A DNA stretch of 33,550 nt from assembly GCA_030524555.1 (NCBI GenBank), contig JAUNGK010000010.1, positions 1 to 33,550 on the forward strand. The letters are read 5' to 3'. Each line of letters starts with the position of its first letter. Positions within the stretch are counted from its first letter, which is position 1. Both the position numbers and the translations under genes were made by a program. This stretch comes from Bacillota bacterium (GTDB lineage: Bacteria; Bacillota; Clostridia; Lachnospirales; Lachnospiraceae). This document shows, piece by piece, positions 17,593-24,258 of this stretch. The notes under the pieces were generated by a model. The model had not been told where the DNA came from, ran no database searches, and worked only from the letters and a program-made list of their open reading frames with translations.

Positions 17593-18552
17593 CTAACTTA
17601 CCGTATCCACAGCTGCACCCTTTATATCCTCCTCCAAAAGCTTCATCTCATCCATGATCTTTTTGATTTCCTTTTGAACATCATCCATAACGTCTTCAGA
17701 AACAATCATCATCTCCGTAGAGGTCTTGATCTGCTCTCTGAACTGCTCTTCCTCGGCTTTCTTCTCGTCTCTTTCTTCGATCCGTTCTTCTTCCTCTTCC
17801 TTCTTCTCCTCTGCCTTCTCGGCTGCCTCTTTCTTTTCCTCCATCTCCTCGTCGATATGATCCTTGGCTTCCTCTATCAACATACCGATGATTTGGTCAC
17901 TTGCCGCCTCCATAATCTCGTCCGCACTTTTCTCTGCCTTCTGCATGGTCTGGGATTTCAGGCGTTCCAATTCGGTGCCTCTTATTACTGCATTCTCCGC
18001 CTCAATCTTCTCCGTCGCCTCATTGACTTCCTTTTCATAAAATTCACCCCCGGACTTCAATTCCAGAGACCGCTGCTGATACTCGCTAAGCCCCTCTGCC
18101 TTTATCTGTGCAAGGCGCTTATACTCCTCTTTCGTAAGCTGCACACCCGTTTCCGGCTTTTTGGAGTCAATTTCCTTTTCCAGAAGCTTTAAGTCCTGCT
18201 CTTCCTGAGAATCTTCTGCAACCCCGTAACTATCCCGAAGCTGGGCACGTCTGTTTTCTATTTCCTTCAGTTCATCCTTGGCCTTCCCCATATCTTCTCT
18301 ATACTGCTTAATCTTTTCACGCCTTAGAGCAAGGTCATCATCAATTTCACGCTCGCCCGCCCATGCATCACTTACAACCTTCATTGCCTTCTTCCGGGCT
18401 TCCTGCTTTTTTTGTAAAATGGGGTCTATTGCCTTGTTCAGCCCTCCTGCAAAGATATTCTTCTTATCCTGCTCTTTTCCCGCATCCTCATACCTGCATC
18501 TGGCACGAAGCGTATCATCCTCCATAAAAATAGTCGTATTCTGTACCTTCAT
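17593..18552 (-). CDS. coiled-coil protein of unknown function, SigD-type promoter
   Basis: This 319-aa protein is highly charged and almost entirely helical. It has no signal peptide or membrane segment. The N-terminus (MKVQNTTIFMEDDTLRARC) is followed by long heptad-like Glu/Lys-rich stretches, most extreme at about residues 205-265. I do not recognise a named family. The ATG at 18550-18552 follows GGGAGGT by 6 bases; the longer frame needs a GTG without that spacing. A sequence resembling the flagellar sigma-28 consensus lies about 75 bases upstream (18626-18652), and another orphan nearby has a still better match, so a motility-linked role is plausible (inference). It might be a cytoplasmic scaffold or chaperone-like protein. 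Confidence 0.75.
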   Translation of the reverse strand: MKVQNTTIFMEDDTLRARCRYEDAGKEQDKKNIFAGGLNKAIDPILQKKQEARKKAMKVVSDAWAGEREIDDDLALRREKIKQYREDMGKAKDELKEIENRRAQLRDSYGVAEDSQEEQDLKLLEKEIDSKKPETGVQLTKEEYKRLAQIKAEGLSEYQQRSLELKSGGEFYEKEVNEATEKIEAENAVIRGTELERLKSQTMQKAEKSADEIMEAASDQIIGMLIEEAKDHIDEEMEEKKEAAEKAEEKKEEEEERIEERDEKKAEEEQFREQIKTSTEMMIVSEDVMDDVQKEIKKIMDEMKLLEEDIKGAAVDTVS

Positions 18553-18625
18553 CCAAAACCTCCCTGTTTGCAACACCTGCTCTATCGCTCCTTCGAATGG
18601 CAGCCCTACATATATCTTATCTATT

Positions 18626-18652
18626 TTATCGGATAAATCGGCACTTTTCTTA
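18626..18652 (-). promoter_or_regulatory. sigma-28/SigD-like promoter of the coiled-coil gene
   Basis: On the minus strand TAAG (18649-18652), a 15-base spacer and TCCGATAA (18626-18633) match the flagellar sigma consensus TAAA-N15-GCCGATAA at 3 of 4 and 7 of 8 positions. It lies in the 114-base gap after the toxin gene. Confidence 0.6.
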
Positions 18653-18666
18653 AGGCTTGTGTCCTT

Positions 18667-19146
18667 CTAGATACCTAATTCTCTGTGAAAATACTTTAAT
18701 GGTGAATATCCATATCTTCTGCGAAATTCCTGTTGATGCAGAACACCCGTCCCTTTTATATGCGCCACATAATCTTCTACAAATCTCAATGCTTCTCTTT
18801 TAATACGCTTAAGATTCCTCATGGTTTCATAATATTCATCCTGATCTACCAGCGCATCCTTATTATCACAATACTCGTCCTTACTGATAATAACAATTTT
18901 GGTATAGTCCAATCCCGATTTATGTGCCCTTGAACGTGCTGATTTCTTAAAATGATACGCATATGTATGTGTAATCTCGGTTCTATAGGGAACACACACA
19001 TAATAATCATGGTGTGTCGGAAACAGAATACAGGAATACACCCGCTGCCTTTTCTTTAAAATTTCAACATAAGGTGGATTGGGATACGCATGATAAAAAT
19101 CATCAGACAATTTTAATATTCGAAACTCATTACCCGATAGGCGCAT
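18667..19146 (-). CDS. type III toxin-antitoxin endoribonuclease toxin (ToxN/AbiQ superfamily, TenpN-like)
   Basis: This 159-aa protein resembles the endoribonuclease toxins of type III systems, which cleave RNA at A-rich sites and are inhibited by a repeated pseudoknot RNA. The features I recognise are an early LSDDFYHAYPNPPY, a beta-strand VYSCILFPTHHDYYVCVPYRTEI, the SGLDYTKIVII segment and a helical C-terminus (MRNLKRIKREALRFVEDYVAHIKG); the GLDYTK form suggests the TenpN branch, from memory. The ATG at 19144-19146 has AGGAG 6 bases upstream; an upstream in-frame TTG at 19170 is rejected. Just upstream on the same strand are a terminator and three 52-nt repeats, the canonical type III arrangement, which supports the call more than the protein alone. 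Likely roles are phage defence by abortive infection or plasmid/locus stabilisation. Confidence 0.85.
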   Translation of the reverse strand: MRLSGNEFRILKLSDDFYHAYPNPPYVEILKKRQRVYSCILFPTHHDYYVCVPYRTEITHTYAYHFKKSARSRAHKSGLDYTKIVIISKDEYCDNKDALVDQDEYYETMRNLKRIKREALRFVEDYVAHIKGTGVLHQQEFRRRYGYSPLKYFHRELGI

Positions 19147-19205
19147 ATTTTCTCCTATAGATTTTAACAATGATTTGCTATACAGAATGCTTTGTCAGAC
19201 AGGAA

Positions 19206-19229
19206 AACGAGAGGCGGTAACCTCTCGTT
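19206..19229 (-). terminator. attenuating terminator between antitoxin RNA and toxin
   Basis: A perfect 9-bp stem (AACGAGAGG pairing with CCTCTCGTT, loop of 6) is followed on the minus strand by TTTTCC. It lies 9 bases beyond the last repeat and 60 bases before the toxin ATG. In known type III loci such a terminator makes antitoxin RNA exceed toxin mRNA. Confidence 0.88.
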
Positions 19230-19237
19230 AAATTTCT

Positions 19238-19393
19238 TCATCACCCGGTCAATTTTTATTTTACCGTCCTGTCAGAACCGTCACAGGACTCATCGCCCGG
19301 TCAATTGTTATTTTACCGTCCTGTCAGAACCGTCACAGGACTCATCGCCCGGTCAATTTTTATTTTACCGTCCTGTCAGAACCGTCACAGGAC
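19238..19393 (-). repeat. three tandem 52-bp repeats (antitoxin units)
   Basis: Units at 19238-19289, 19290-19341 and 19342-19393 abut without spacers; a five-base start of a fourth follows at 19394. Only two positions vary: 19243 (A, versus G in the others) and 19307 (G, versus T in the others). Both lie outside the predicted paired regions of the RNA. Confidence 0.97.
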
Positions 19394-19431
19394 TCATCTT
19401 TGATGAAGAAGAACATTTTGTTCTCATATAT

Positions 19432-19460
19432 ATTATATACAAAGAACGTTTTTTCTACAA
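19432..19460 (-). promoter_or_regulatory. sigma-A promoter of the toxin-antitoxin locus
   Basis: Minus-strand TTGTAG (19455-19460), a 17-base spacer and TATAAT (19432-19437). A 5-bp dyad (GAACA/TGTTC, 19411-19423) overlaps the expected start region and might be a leader hairpin or operator. Confidence 0.78.
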
Positions 19461-19507
19461 CAATATTTTTATTAAAAAATGATAAAATCCCGTCTCCATC
19501 TTTTTCG

Positions 19508-19536
19508 TTGACGCTCCGACACCGATAGAGTATGAT
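19508..19536 (+). promoter_or_regulatory. sigma-A promoter of the DUF3048 gene
   Basis: TTGACG (19508-19513), a 17-base spacer and TATGAT (19531-19536), giving a leader of about 60 bases with a GGGGG ribosome-binding site before the ATG. Confidence 0.75.
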
Positions 19537-19604
19537 ATTGGTACACGCTTTTCACTATTTCACGAAATTGTCCAACTGCAATTATTCTTAAGGGGGTTAC
19601 CGAA

Positions 19605-20675
19605 ATGAACAAACAGAAATTACTGAAAAGACTTTCCGCTGTTACTGCGGCCATTGCTCTGTGCGCAGCGTCCATGCTTTTTACACCGTCTGCTGCCGGA
19701 AGTGATCAGGCTATGGCAGACGAACAGGTTCACAGTATTTATACCAATGAATTGATACCTGCCTCTCTGGCATCCCAGCGGCCCATTGCGGTTATGATGC
19801 CTACAGATAAGAAAGCGCAGCCCTCCTATGGTATCGGAAACGCAAAGGTTCTCTACGAAATCATGGAAGAGGGGGAAATTTCCCGCCAGATGGCGATTAT
19901 CGATGACTGGCAGGGACTGAGCCGTATCGGGAACATCAGAAGCTGCCGCGATTATTATATCTCCATCGCCACAGAATGGGATCCCATTCTTGTACACTTT
20001 GGCGGAGTCTTCTATATGGCTGACCGCATCACTGCACCGGATATCAACAATTTGTCCGGAACCTATGAATACGGTACAGGTGGAGACAGACCGGGGTCAG
20101 GTTACTTTTTCCGTACTACTGACAGAAAGGCGCCTCACAATGCCTACATAAGCGCCGAAGGCATTACCAAGGCCAGCAATGCTCTGGGCTATTCCCTCAG
20201 CGTCAGACCGGAATATTATAACACCTCCCACTTTAATTTTGCGGAAGGTGTCAATACCCTGGAACAGTATGCTGCCGCTGTTCCCGGCAATGTAATTGAT
20301 TTATCCAATATTTTTACTTACACCAAAAGCTACTTTACCTATAATGCGGAAACCGGACTTTACTACAAGAATATTCACGGAAAGGCGCAGGTGGACGGGC
20401 TTACCGGTGAACAGCTGACATTTGCCAATGTAATTATCCAAAACACCAAATGGTCCAAGCGGGATGCCAAGGGTTATCTTGCTTTCCAGACCATTGACTC
20501 CACCGGTGACGGATACTACTTTACCAAGGGAAGAGGCATTCACATCACATGGAAGAAAACCTCCGATTACTCCCCTACCAGATACTATGACGATAATGGA
20601 AATGAAATTCAAATCAATACCGGAAAGACCTATATCGGCATAGCGCAGGAGGGACGTGCTGTAATGTATTCATAG
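19605..20675 (+). CDS. exported DUF3048 domain protein (YerB-like)
   Basis: This 356-aa protein starts with a Sec signal peptide: a KQKLLKRL basic region, a hydrophobic core to about residue 28, and possible cleavage after AMA (residue 38). Unlike B. subtilis YerB there is no clean lipobox, so it may be released or wall-associated. The mature part has the DUF3048 features RPIAVMMPTDKKAQPSYGI, VLYEIMEEGEISRQMAI and GNIRSCRDYYISIA, with a C-terminal beta-rich lobe (FANVIIQNTKW, GRGIHITWKK). Function is unknown; its homologues are surface proteins of spore-forming and related Firmicutes. It has its own promoter and terminator. It sits between the toxin-antitoxin locus and the second orphan but is transcribed the other way from both. 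Confidence 0.85.
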   Translation: MNKQKLLKRLSAVTAAIALCAASMLFTPSAAGSDQAMADEQVHSIYTNELIPASLASQRPIAVMMPTDKKAQPSYGIGNAKVLYEIMEEGEISRQMAIIDDWQGLSRIGNIRSCRDYYISIATEWDPILVHFGGVFYMADRITAPDINNLSGTYEYGTGGDRPGSGYFFRTTDRKAPHNAYISAEGITKASNALGYSLSVRPEYYNTSHFNFAEGVNTLEQYAAAVPGNVIDLSNIFTYTKSYFTYNAETGLYYKNIHGKAQVDGLTGEQLTFANVIIQNTKWSKRDAKGYLAFQTIDSTGDGYYFTKGRGIHITWKKTSDYSPTRYYDDNGNEIQINTGKTYIGIAQEGRAVMYS

Positions 20676-20709
20676 CACTAAGCACTGCTTTCATTTAAAT
20701 TGGTTTATA

Positions 20710-20744
20710 AAAAGCTCGACGAAAAACCATTTCGTCGAGCTTTT
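20710..20744. terminator. bidirectional intrinsic terminator
   Basis: A perfect 15-bp stem (AAAAGCTCGACGAAA at 20710-20724 pairing with 20730-20744) has a 5-base loop and T/A flanks on both sides. It ends the DUF3048 transcript and the convergent orphan gene. Confidence 0.93.
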
Positions 20745-20751
20745 ATTATTC

Positions 20752-21492
20752 CTAGCCTTTGGAGCTGTACTGACTTCCACCGGCCAGCACATCAAAAATA
20801 TCACTTCCATATTTATTGTAGGTGTAATTTCCTGCATACTGGTTTTTATTAATGAGAGCAAGATTGGTTTTGGCATTGGCAATTACATTTTCCGCCCTTT
20901 TTCCAATATCATCCACAAAGGTTCCCTCTTCGCCAAAGGCTGCTTTCAGTAAAAGCGCATCAGCCCCTTCCAGCTTTTCTTTATTAACAGACAGCTTTCC
21001 GTCTGCATCCGCTGTGATTCCCAATTCCTCCAGCTGCTTTTGCGCATTCTGAAAATAACCCTTCATCTGCTTTAAATACACACCGTCAACGGTTCCGCCT
21101 GCATCCTTTAAGCTTGCAATCATCAGATTATAATCACTGACCAGGTTCGTGACCTCTGCGACTGCATCTGTCTTGTATTTGGCCTTTTCCTCGTCCGTCA
21201 TTTCTTCCCATGTCTTTGAAGGCCATGACAGCAGCTTCTCTGAACGACTTCTCACACTTTCCGCTGCCTTCTGCATGGAGGTATACGTCTCCTTCTGCTC
21301 CTCCTGTGCTTCGCTTAGCCCATATGAGCTTTGATTAGCCTTATTTTTAAGTGAATCAACCAATGCATTGTTATTGCCGGAATTGCTTTTAGCAGCAGCC
21401 GCTATCCCTGCACTGCTGTTCCTCATCCTCGACTTAGCCTGGCTGAGAAGCCTGTTTTGAATGATCAGTGAACTAACTCCCTTTGTGTTCAT
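20752..21492 (-). CDS. helical protein of unknown function, SigD-type promoter (FliD-like C-terminal half)
   Basis: This 246-aa protein has no signal peptide. It is Ser/Ala/Asn-rich at the N-terminus and helical throughout. Around residues 130-185 the pattern SLKDAGG then YFQNAQKQLEELGITADADGKLSVNKEKLEGAD recalls the C-terminal helices and LGIT-x-DGKLS turn of the flagellar cap protein FliD; the match is from memory and covers only that part. The C-terminus YNKYGSDIFDVLAGG is distinctive. The GCCGATAT box at 21536 makes flagellar-regulon expression likely. It might be a flagellum-associated or flagellar-secreted protein; that is inference. It follows the MATE gene by 34 bases but probably has its own promoter inside that gene's 3' end. 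The ribosome-binding site is weak. Confidence 0.7.
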   Translation of the reverse strand: MNTKGVSSLIIQNRLLSQAKSRMRNSSAGIAAAAKSNSGNNNALVDSLKNKANQSSYGLSEAQEEQKETYTSMQKAAESVRSRSEKLLSWPSKTWEEMTDEEKAKYKTDAVAEVTNLVSDYNLMIASLKDAGGTVDGVYLKQMKGYFQNAQKQLEELGITADADGKLSVNKEKLEGADALLLKAAFGEEGTFVDDIGKRAENVIANAKTNLALINKNQYAGNYTYNKYGSDIFDVLAGGSQYSSKG

Positions 21493-21526
21493 ATTTGCAC
21501 CACGCCTTCCCCTGACACTACTTTAT

Positions 21527-22870
21527 TCATCTGTTATATCGGCTCTTCTCCATCTTTTCTTTAGCCGCTTTATAAAAACACAGCGATACAATCGTACCAA
21601 CAGACCAGCCCACAGGCCATGCACACCATATTCCAATTACGCCCAGCACCTTCGACAAGATAACCGCCAGCACAACACGCAAAATCAAGTCCGTAAAGGT
21701 AGCTATCATAAACTGGTACATTTTGCTGGCTCCCCGCAGCACGCCGTCAGTAACCAGCTTAGCGGACACCACAAAGTAAAAGGGAGCCAGAATACGCAAA
21801 ATTTGAATACCTGTATCCATTGCCAGTCCCTGTGCATTTTCCATGAAAAGAAATACCAGCCAACGGCCAAGCAGGAAATACACTATCACAATCGGCAGGC
21901 ATAAGAGCCATACCATCTTAATTCCGGCCTTAAAGCCCTCGTGAATGCGACGATACTTTCCCGCACCCAAATTCTGTGACGTAAAGTTAGAAATTCCATT
22001 TCCCAAAGTAGTAAAGGAGGTAATCACCAGATTATTCAGCTTGATTGCCGCCGCATAACCAGCAATAACAGGGGCTCCAAAACCGTTAATCAGGCTTTGT
22101 ATTACAATATTTCCAATAGAAATAAAGCTTTGCTGTAAAATACTTGGAATAGCGACCACGCAGATTTGTCCGAAAATTTTCCCTGAAAATATCCTTGGTT
22201 TTTCTATGCAGGATAAACTCTTCAGCCTCCGAAATACCACAACCACTGCCAGCACACAGCTCACACCCTGGCAAAGAAAGGTTGCCCACGCCACGCCCGC
22301 AACTCCCATATTCAGGAATTTAACAAAGGCATAATCCACTGCAATATTGGCTGTAGAGGAAAAGGCCAGGAAGATAAAAGGCGTTTTGGAATCCCCCATG
22401 GCCGAAAAAATACCTGTAGCAATATTATAGAAGAACAGAAACGGCAGCCCTGCCACGTAAATATCCAAATACAGCTGCGAGTCCGCCATGATCTCCTCAG
22501 GCGTATGAATAAGCGTAAGAAGCCCTCTGCACCCCAGGAAACCGAACAGCATCAACATCATACAAAGAATTCCTCCGCTGATAAGGGTGGTATGTACCGC
22601 AGTTTTTACATTTTGATACTCCTTTGCCCCAAAATATCTGCTGACAATCACGGAACAACCAATGTTGCAGCCAAATGCAAACGCAATAAAAATAAGGGTG
22701 ATTTCATAGCTGTTTCCCACCGCTGCCAGAGCGTTTTCACCCACGAACTTCCCTGCAATCAGGCTGTCTGCAATGTTATAAAGCTGCTGAAAAATAATGC
22801 TTCCAAAAAGCGGCAGACAAAAGCTCCACAATACCTTCTCCGGCTGCCCGGTTGTCAAATCCTTATTCAT
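21527..22870 (-). CDS. MATE family efflux transporter
   Basis: This 447-aa integral membrane protein has twelve predicted helices in two six-helix halves and begins MNKDLTTGQPEKVLWSFCLPLFGS, the typical start of clostridial NorM/DinF-like MATE exporters. Such proteins expel cationic drugs or metabolites using Na+ or H+ gradients. A GAAGG site precedes the ATG. It is divergent from a LysR-type regulator over a 153-base gap with a promoter and a dyad, suggesting regulation by that LysR protein (inference). Its 3' end contains the SigD-like promoter of the next gene. Confidence 0.9.
   Translation of the reverse strand: MNKDLTTGQPEKVLWSFCLPLFGSIIFQQLYNIADSLIAGKFVGENALAAVGNSYEITLIFIAFAFGCNIGCSVIVSRYFGAKEYQNVKTAVHTTLISGGILCMMLMLFGFLGCRGLLTLIHTPEEIMADSQLYLDIYVAGLPFLFFYNIATGIFSAMGDSKTPFIFLAFSSTANIAVDYAFVKFLNMGVAGVAWATFLCQGVSCVLAVVVVFRRLKSLSCIEKPRIFSGKIFGQICVVAIPSILQQSFISIGNIVIQSLINGFGAPVIAGYAAAIKLNNLVITSFTTLGNGISNFTSQNLGAGKYRRIHEGFKAGIKMVWLLCLPIVIVYFLLGRWLVFLFMENAQGLAMDTGIQILRILAPFYFVVSAKLVTDGVLRGASKMYQFMIATFTDLILRVVLAVILSKVLGVIGIWCAWPVGWSVGTIVSLCFYKAAKEKMEKSRYNR
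21536..21563 (-). promoter_or_regulatory. sigma-28/SigD-like promoter of the helical orphan
   Basis: Minus-strand TAAA (21560-21563), a 16-base spacer and a perfect GCCGATAT (21536-21543), the SigD consensus. It lies inside the 3' end of the MATE gene, about 45 bases before the orphan's ATG. Confidence 0.72.
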
Positions 22871-22925
22871 TAATACTGAACCTTCTTTCCTTATGTAAAT
22901 AATCTTGTATTTTTCACCAGTCCAG

Positions 22926-22954
22926 ATTATAATACAAACATCAACATGTGAAAA
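22926..22954 (-). promoter_or_regulatory. probable promoter of the MATE gene
   Basis: Minus-strand TTTTCA (22949-22954), a 17-base spacer and a perfect TATAAT (22926-22931). Confidence 0.55.
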
Positions 22955-22976
22955 ATGTATTTTCAGTATGTATATT

Positions 22977-22991
22977 ATGTAATTTTTACAT
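22977..22991. promoter_or_regulatory. candidate LysR-regulator operator
   Basis: ATGTAATTTTTACAT is a 15-base dyad (ATGTAA/TTACAT, 3-base centre) of the T-N11-A type favoured by LysR regulators, sited between the divergent MATE and LysR genes. Confidence 0.45.
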
Positions 22992-23023
22992 ATTAATTAT
23001 TAATAATGTATATGGAGTAAAAT

Positions 23024-23917
23024 ATGAAATCCAGCTATGACCGCTATTATATCTTCTACCACGTTGCCAAATATAAAAGCTTTACCAAGGCAGCCAAGGC
23101 ACTTTTAAGCAACCAGCCCAACATCACCCACGCCATGAACCGCTTAGAACAGGAGTTGGGATGCCGGCTGTTCATCCGCTCTCACCGGGGCGTTTCCTTA
23201 ACTCCGGAAGGTGAAACACTCTACCGCCGGGCTGCCATTGCTTTTGAACAGCTTACCTTAGCGGAAGGAGAGCTTTCGCTGGCCACCAGCCTGCATACCG
23301 GAAGCGTCACCATAGGCGCAAGCGAGACTGCTCTCCACGGCTTTTTGCTGCTGCATCTTAGAGATTTCTGCGACAGGTATCCGGGCATCCATATCCGTAT
23401 TCTGAACGACTCCACCAACAACGCGGTGGGCGCTGTCCGATCCGGAAAGGTAGATTTCAGCCTGGTTGCCACCCCTACAGGTGCTTCAAGTCCTCTCATC
23501 GAAACCTATCTGTGCAGCTTTCAGGATATTCTTCTTGCAGGAAAGAAATATGCCTATCTGGCAGATAAGCCCCGGCATCTTTCAGATCTTACAGGAATTC
23601 CCCTAATCTGCATGATAGAGGAAACCAGAACCTTTGAATTCTATAACCAGTTTTATTACCAGAACGGTCTGACCCTGAAGCCGGATATCGAGGTAGCCAC
23701 CTCCGACCTGGTGGTTCCCATAGTAAAAAGTGATCTCGCCATCGGATTTCTGCCGTCCTTTTATGCCACCGAATGCATCAGGCAAAAAGAATGCGTCCGG
23801 GTGCCTCTCCTTGAGCAGCTCCCCGAACGCTCCATTTGTCTGATACAAGACAGCGGACGCTCCCTGAACGTTGCGGCAAGAGAGCTCCGCAAATTTCTTC
23901 TGGAAAAGGCCGCCTAA
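23024..23917 (+). CDS. LysR family transcriptional regulator
   Basis: This 297-aa protein has an N-terminal winged helix-turn-helix (residues about 5-65: YYIFYHVAKYKSFTKAAKALLSNQ, then a RLEQELGCRLFIRSHRG recognition segment) and a C-terminal periplasmic-binding-type effector domain (from about residue 90). A GGAG site lies 7 bases before the ATG. It is divergent from the MATE exporter gene with a T-N11-A dyad between them, so the pump is its likely target; the effector is unknown. It ends 15 bases before the 323-bp palindromic element. Confidence 0.92.
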   Translation: MKSSYDRYYIFYHVAKYKSFTKAAKALLSNQPNITHAMNRLEQELGCRLFIRSHRGVSLTPEGETLYRRAAIAFEQLTLAEGELSLATSLHTGSVTIGASETALHGFLLLHLRDFCDRYPGIHIRILNDSTNNAVGAVRSGKVDFSLVATPTGASSPLIETYLCSFQDILLAGKKYAYLADKPRHLSDLTGIPLICMIEETRTFEFYNQFYYQNGLTLKPDIEVATSDLVVPIVKSDLAIGFLPSFYATECIRQKECVRVPLLEQLPERSICLIQDSGRSLNVAARELRKFLLEKAA

Positions 23918-23931
23918 AAAAGTAACAATTT

Positions 23932-24254
23932 ATTCTTTGGGCCTCCTTGGATACAGGGCTGATTTTTGATAATGGCTTAGGGCAGTCTTTCGTCGGATTT
24001 AACAGAAACAGGCAGCACAATAATACTGCTGCCCGTAAGGCTTGTTTGAGAAGTCAATCATAGAGAAAAGTACTTGATCCTATAACAAATTTTGGAAAAA
24101 TTTCTTCTAAGGCTCATCGTACTTTTCTCTATGATTGACTTTGAGCTTGCCGACAGGGCAGCTGATAGGTATTGGTGCTGCCTGTTTCCTTAAATCCCGA
24201 AAGCTGCCATAGACATTAAAAAATCAGCCCTGTATCCAAGGATGCCCAAGGAAT
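23932..24254. mobile_element. 323-bp imperfect palindrome, MITE-like element (or long structured RNA)
   Basis: The entire 341-base gap between two convergent genes is essentially one inverted repeat. The left arm is 23932-24073 and the right arm 24119-24254, with a 45-base centre. The outer 23 bp (23945-23967 with 24219-24241) and the inner 23 bp (24051-24073 with 24119-24141) pair perfectly; the middle of the arms is similar but diverged, with shared blocks such as GAAACAGGCAGCAC. No open frame is present. This matches a miniature inverted-repeat element with near-full-length arms; no clear target duplication is visible. A transcribed hairpin acting as a terminator or regulatory RNA is the alternative. 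Confidence 0.6.
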
Positions 24255-24258
24255 GCAC

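Larger units (their letters stand above)
19206..19425 (-). ncRNA. type III antitoxin RNA (ToxI-like)
   Basis: The predicted transcript starts about 19425, carries a short leader with a 5-bp hairpin (19394-19406), then three tandem 52-nt units and ends at the terminator at 19206-19229, about 220 nt in all. Each RNA unit begins GUCCUGU, which pairs with ACAGGAC at unit positions 18-24 around a 10-nt loop. The loop's CGGUU (10-14) can pair with GACCG at positions 40-44, giving an H-type pseudoknot as in characterised ToxI RNAs. An A-rich linker (positions 28-37) separates the two strands of the second helix. The toxin should cut the precursor into single units and be bound by them. Exact processing sites are not predictable here. 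Confidence 0.85.

Noticed and set aside
19238-19398. Possible CRISPR array
   Set aside because: The units abut directly with no unique spacers and lie next to a type III toxin gene, not cas genes.
19192-19482. Open reading frame on the plus strand through the 52-bp repeats
   Set aside because: It reads the antitoxin repeats antisense, has no ribosome-binding site, and is explained by the absence of stops in a repeated RNA gene.
19501-19536. SigD-like ACCGATAG sequence upstream of DUF3048
   Set aside because: No TAAA-type -35 element at 14-16 bases, while a consensus sigma-A promoter overlaps it.
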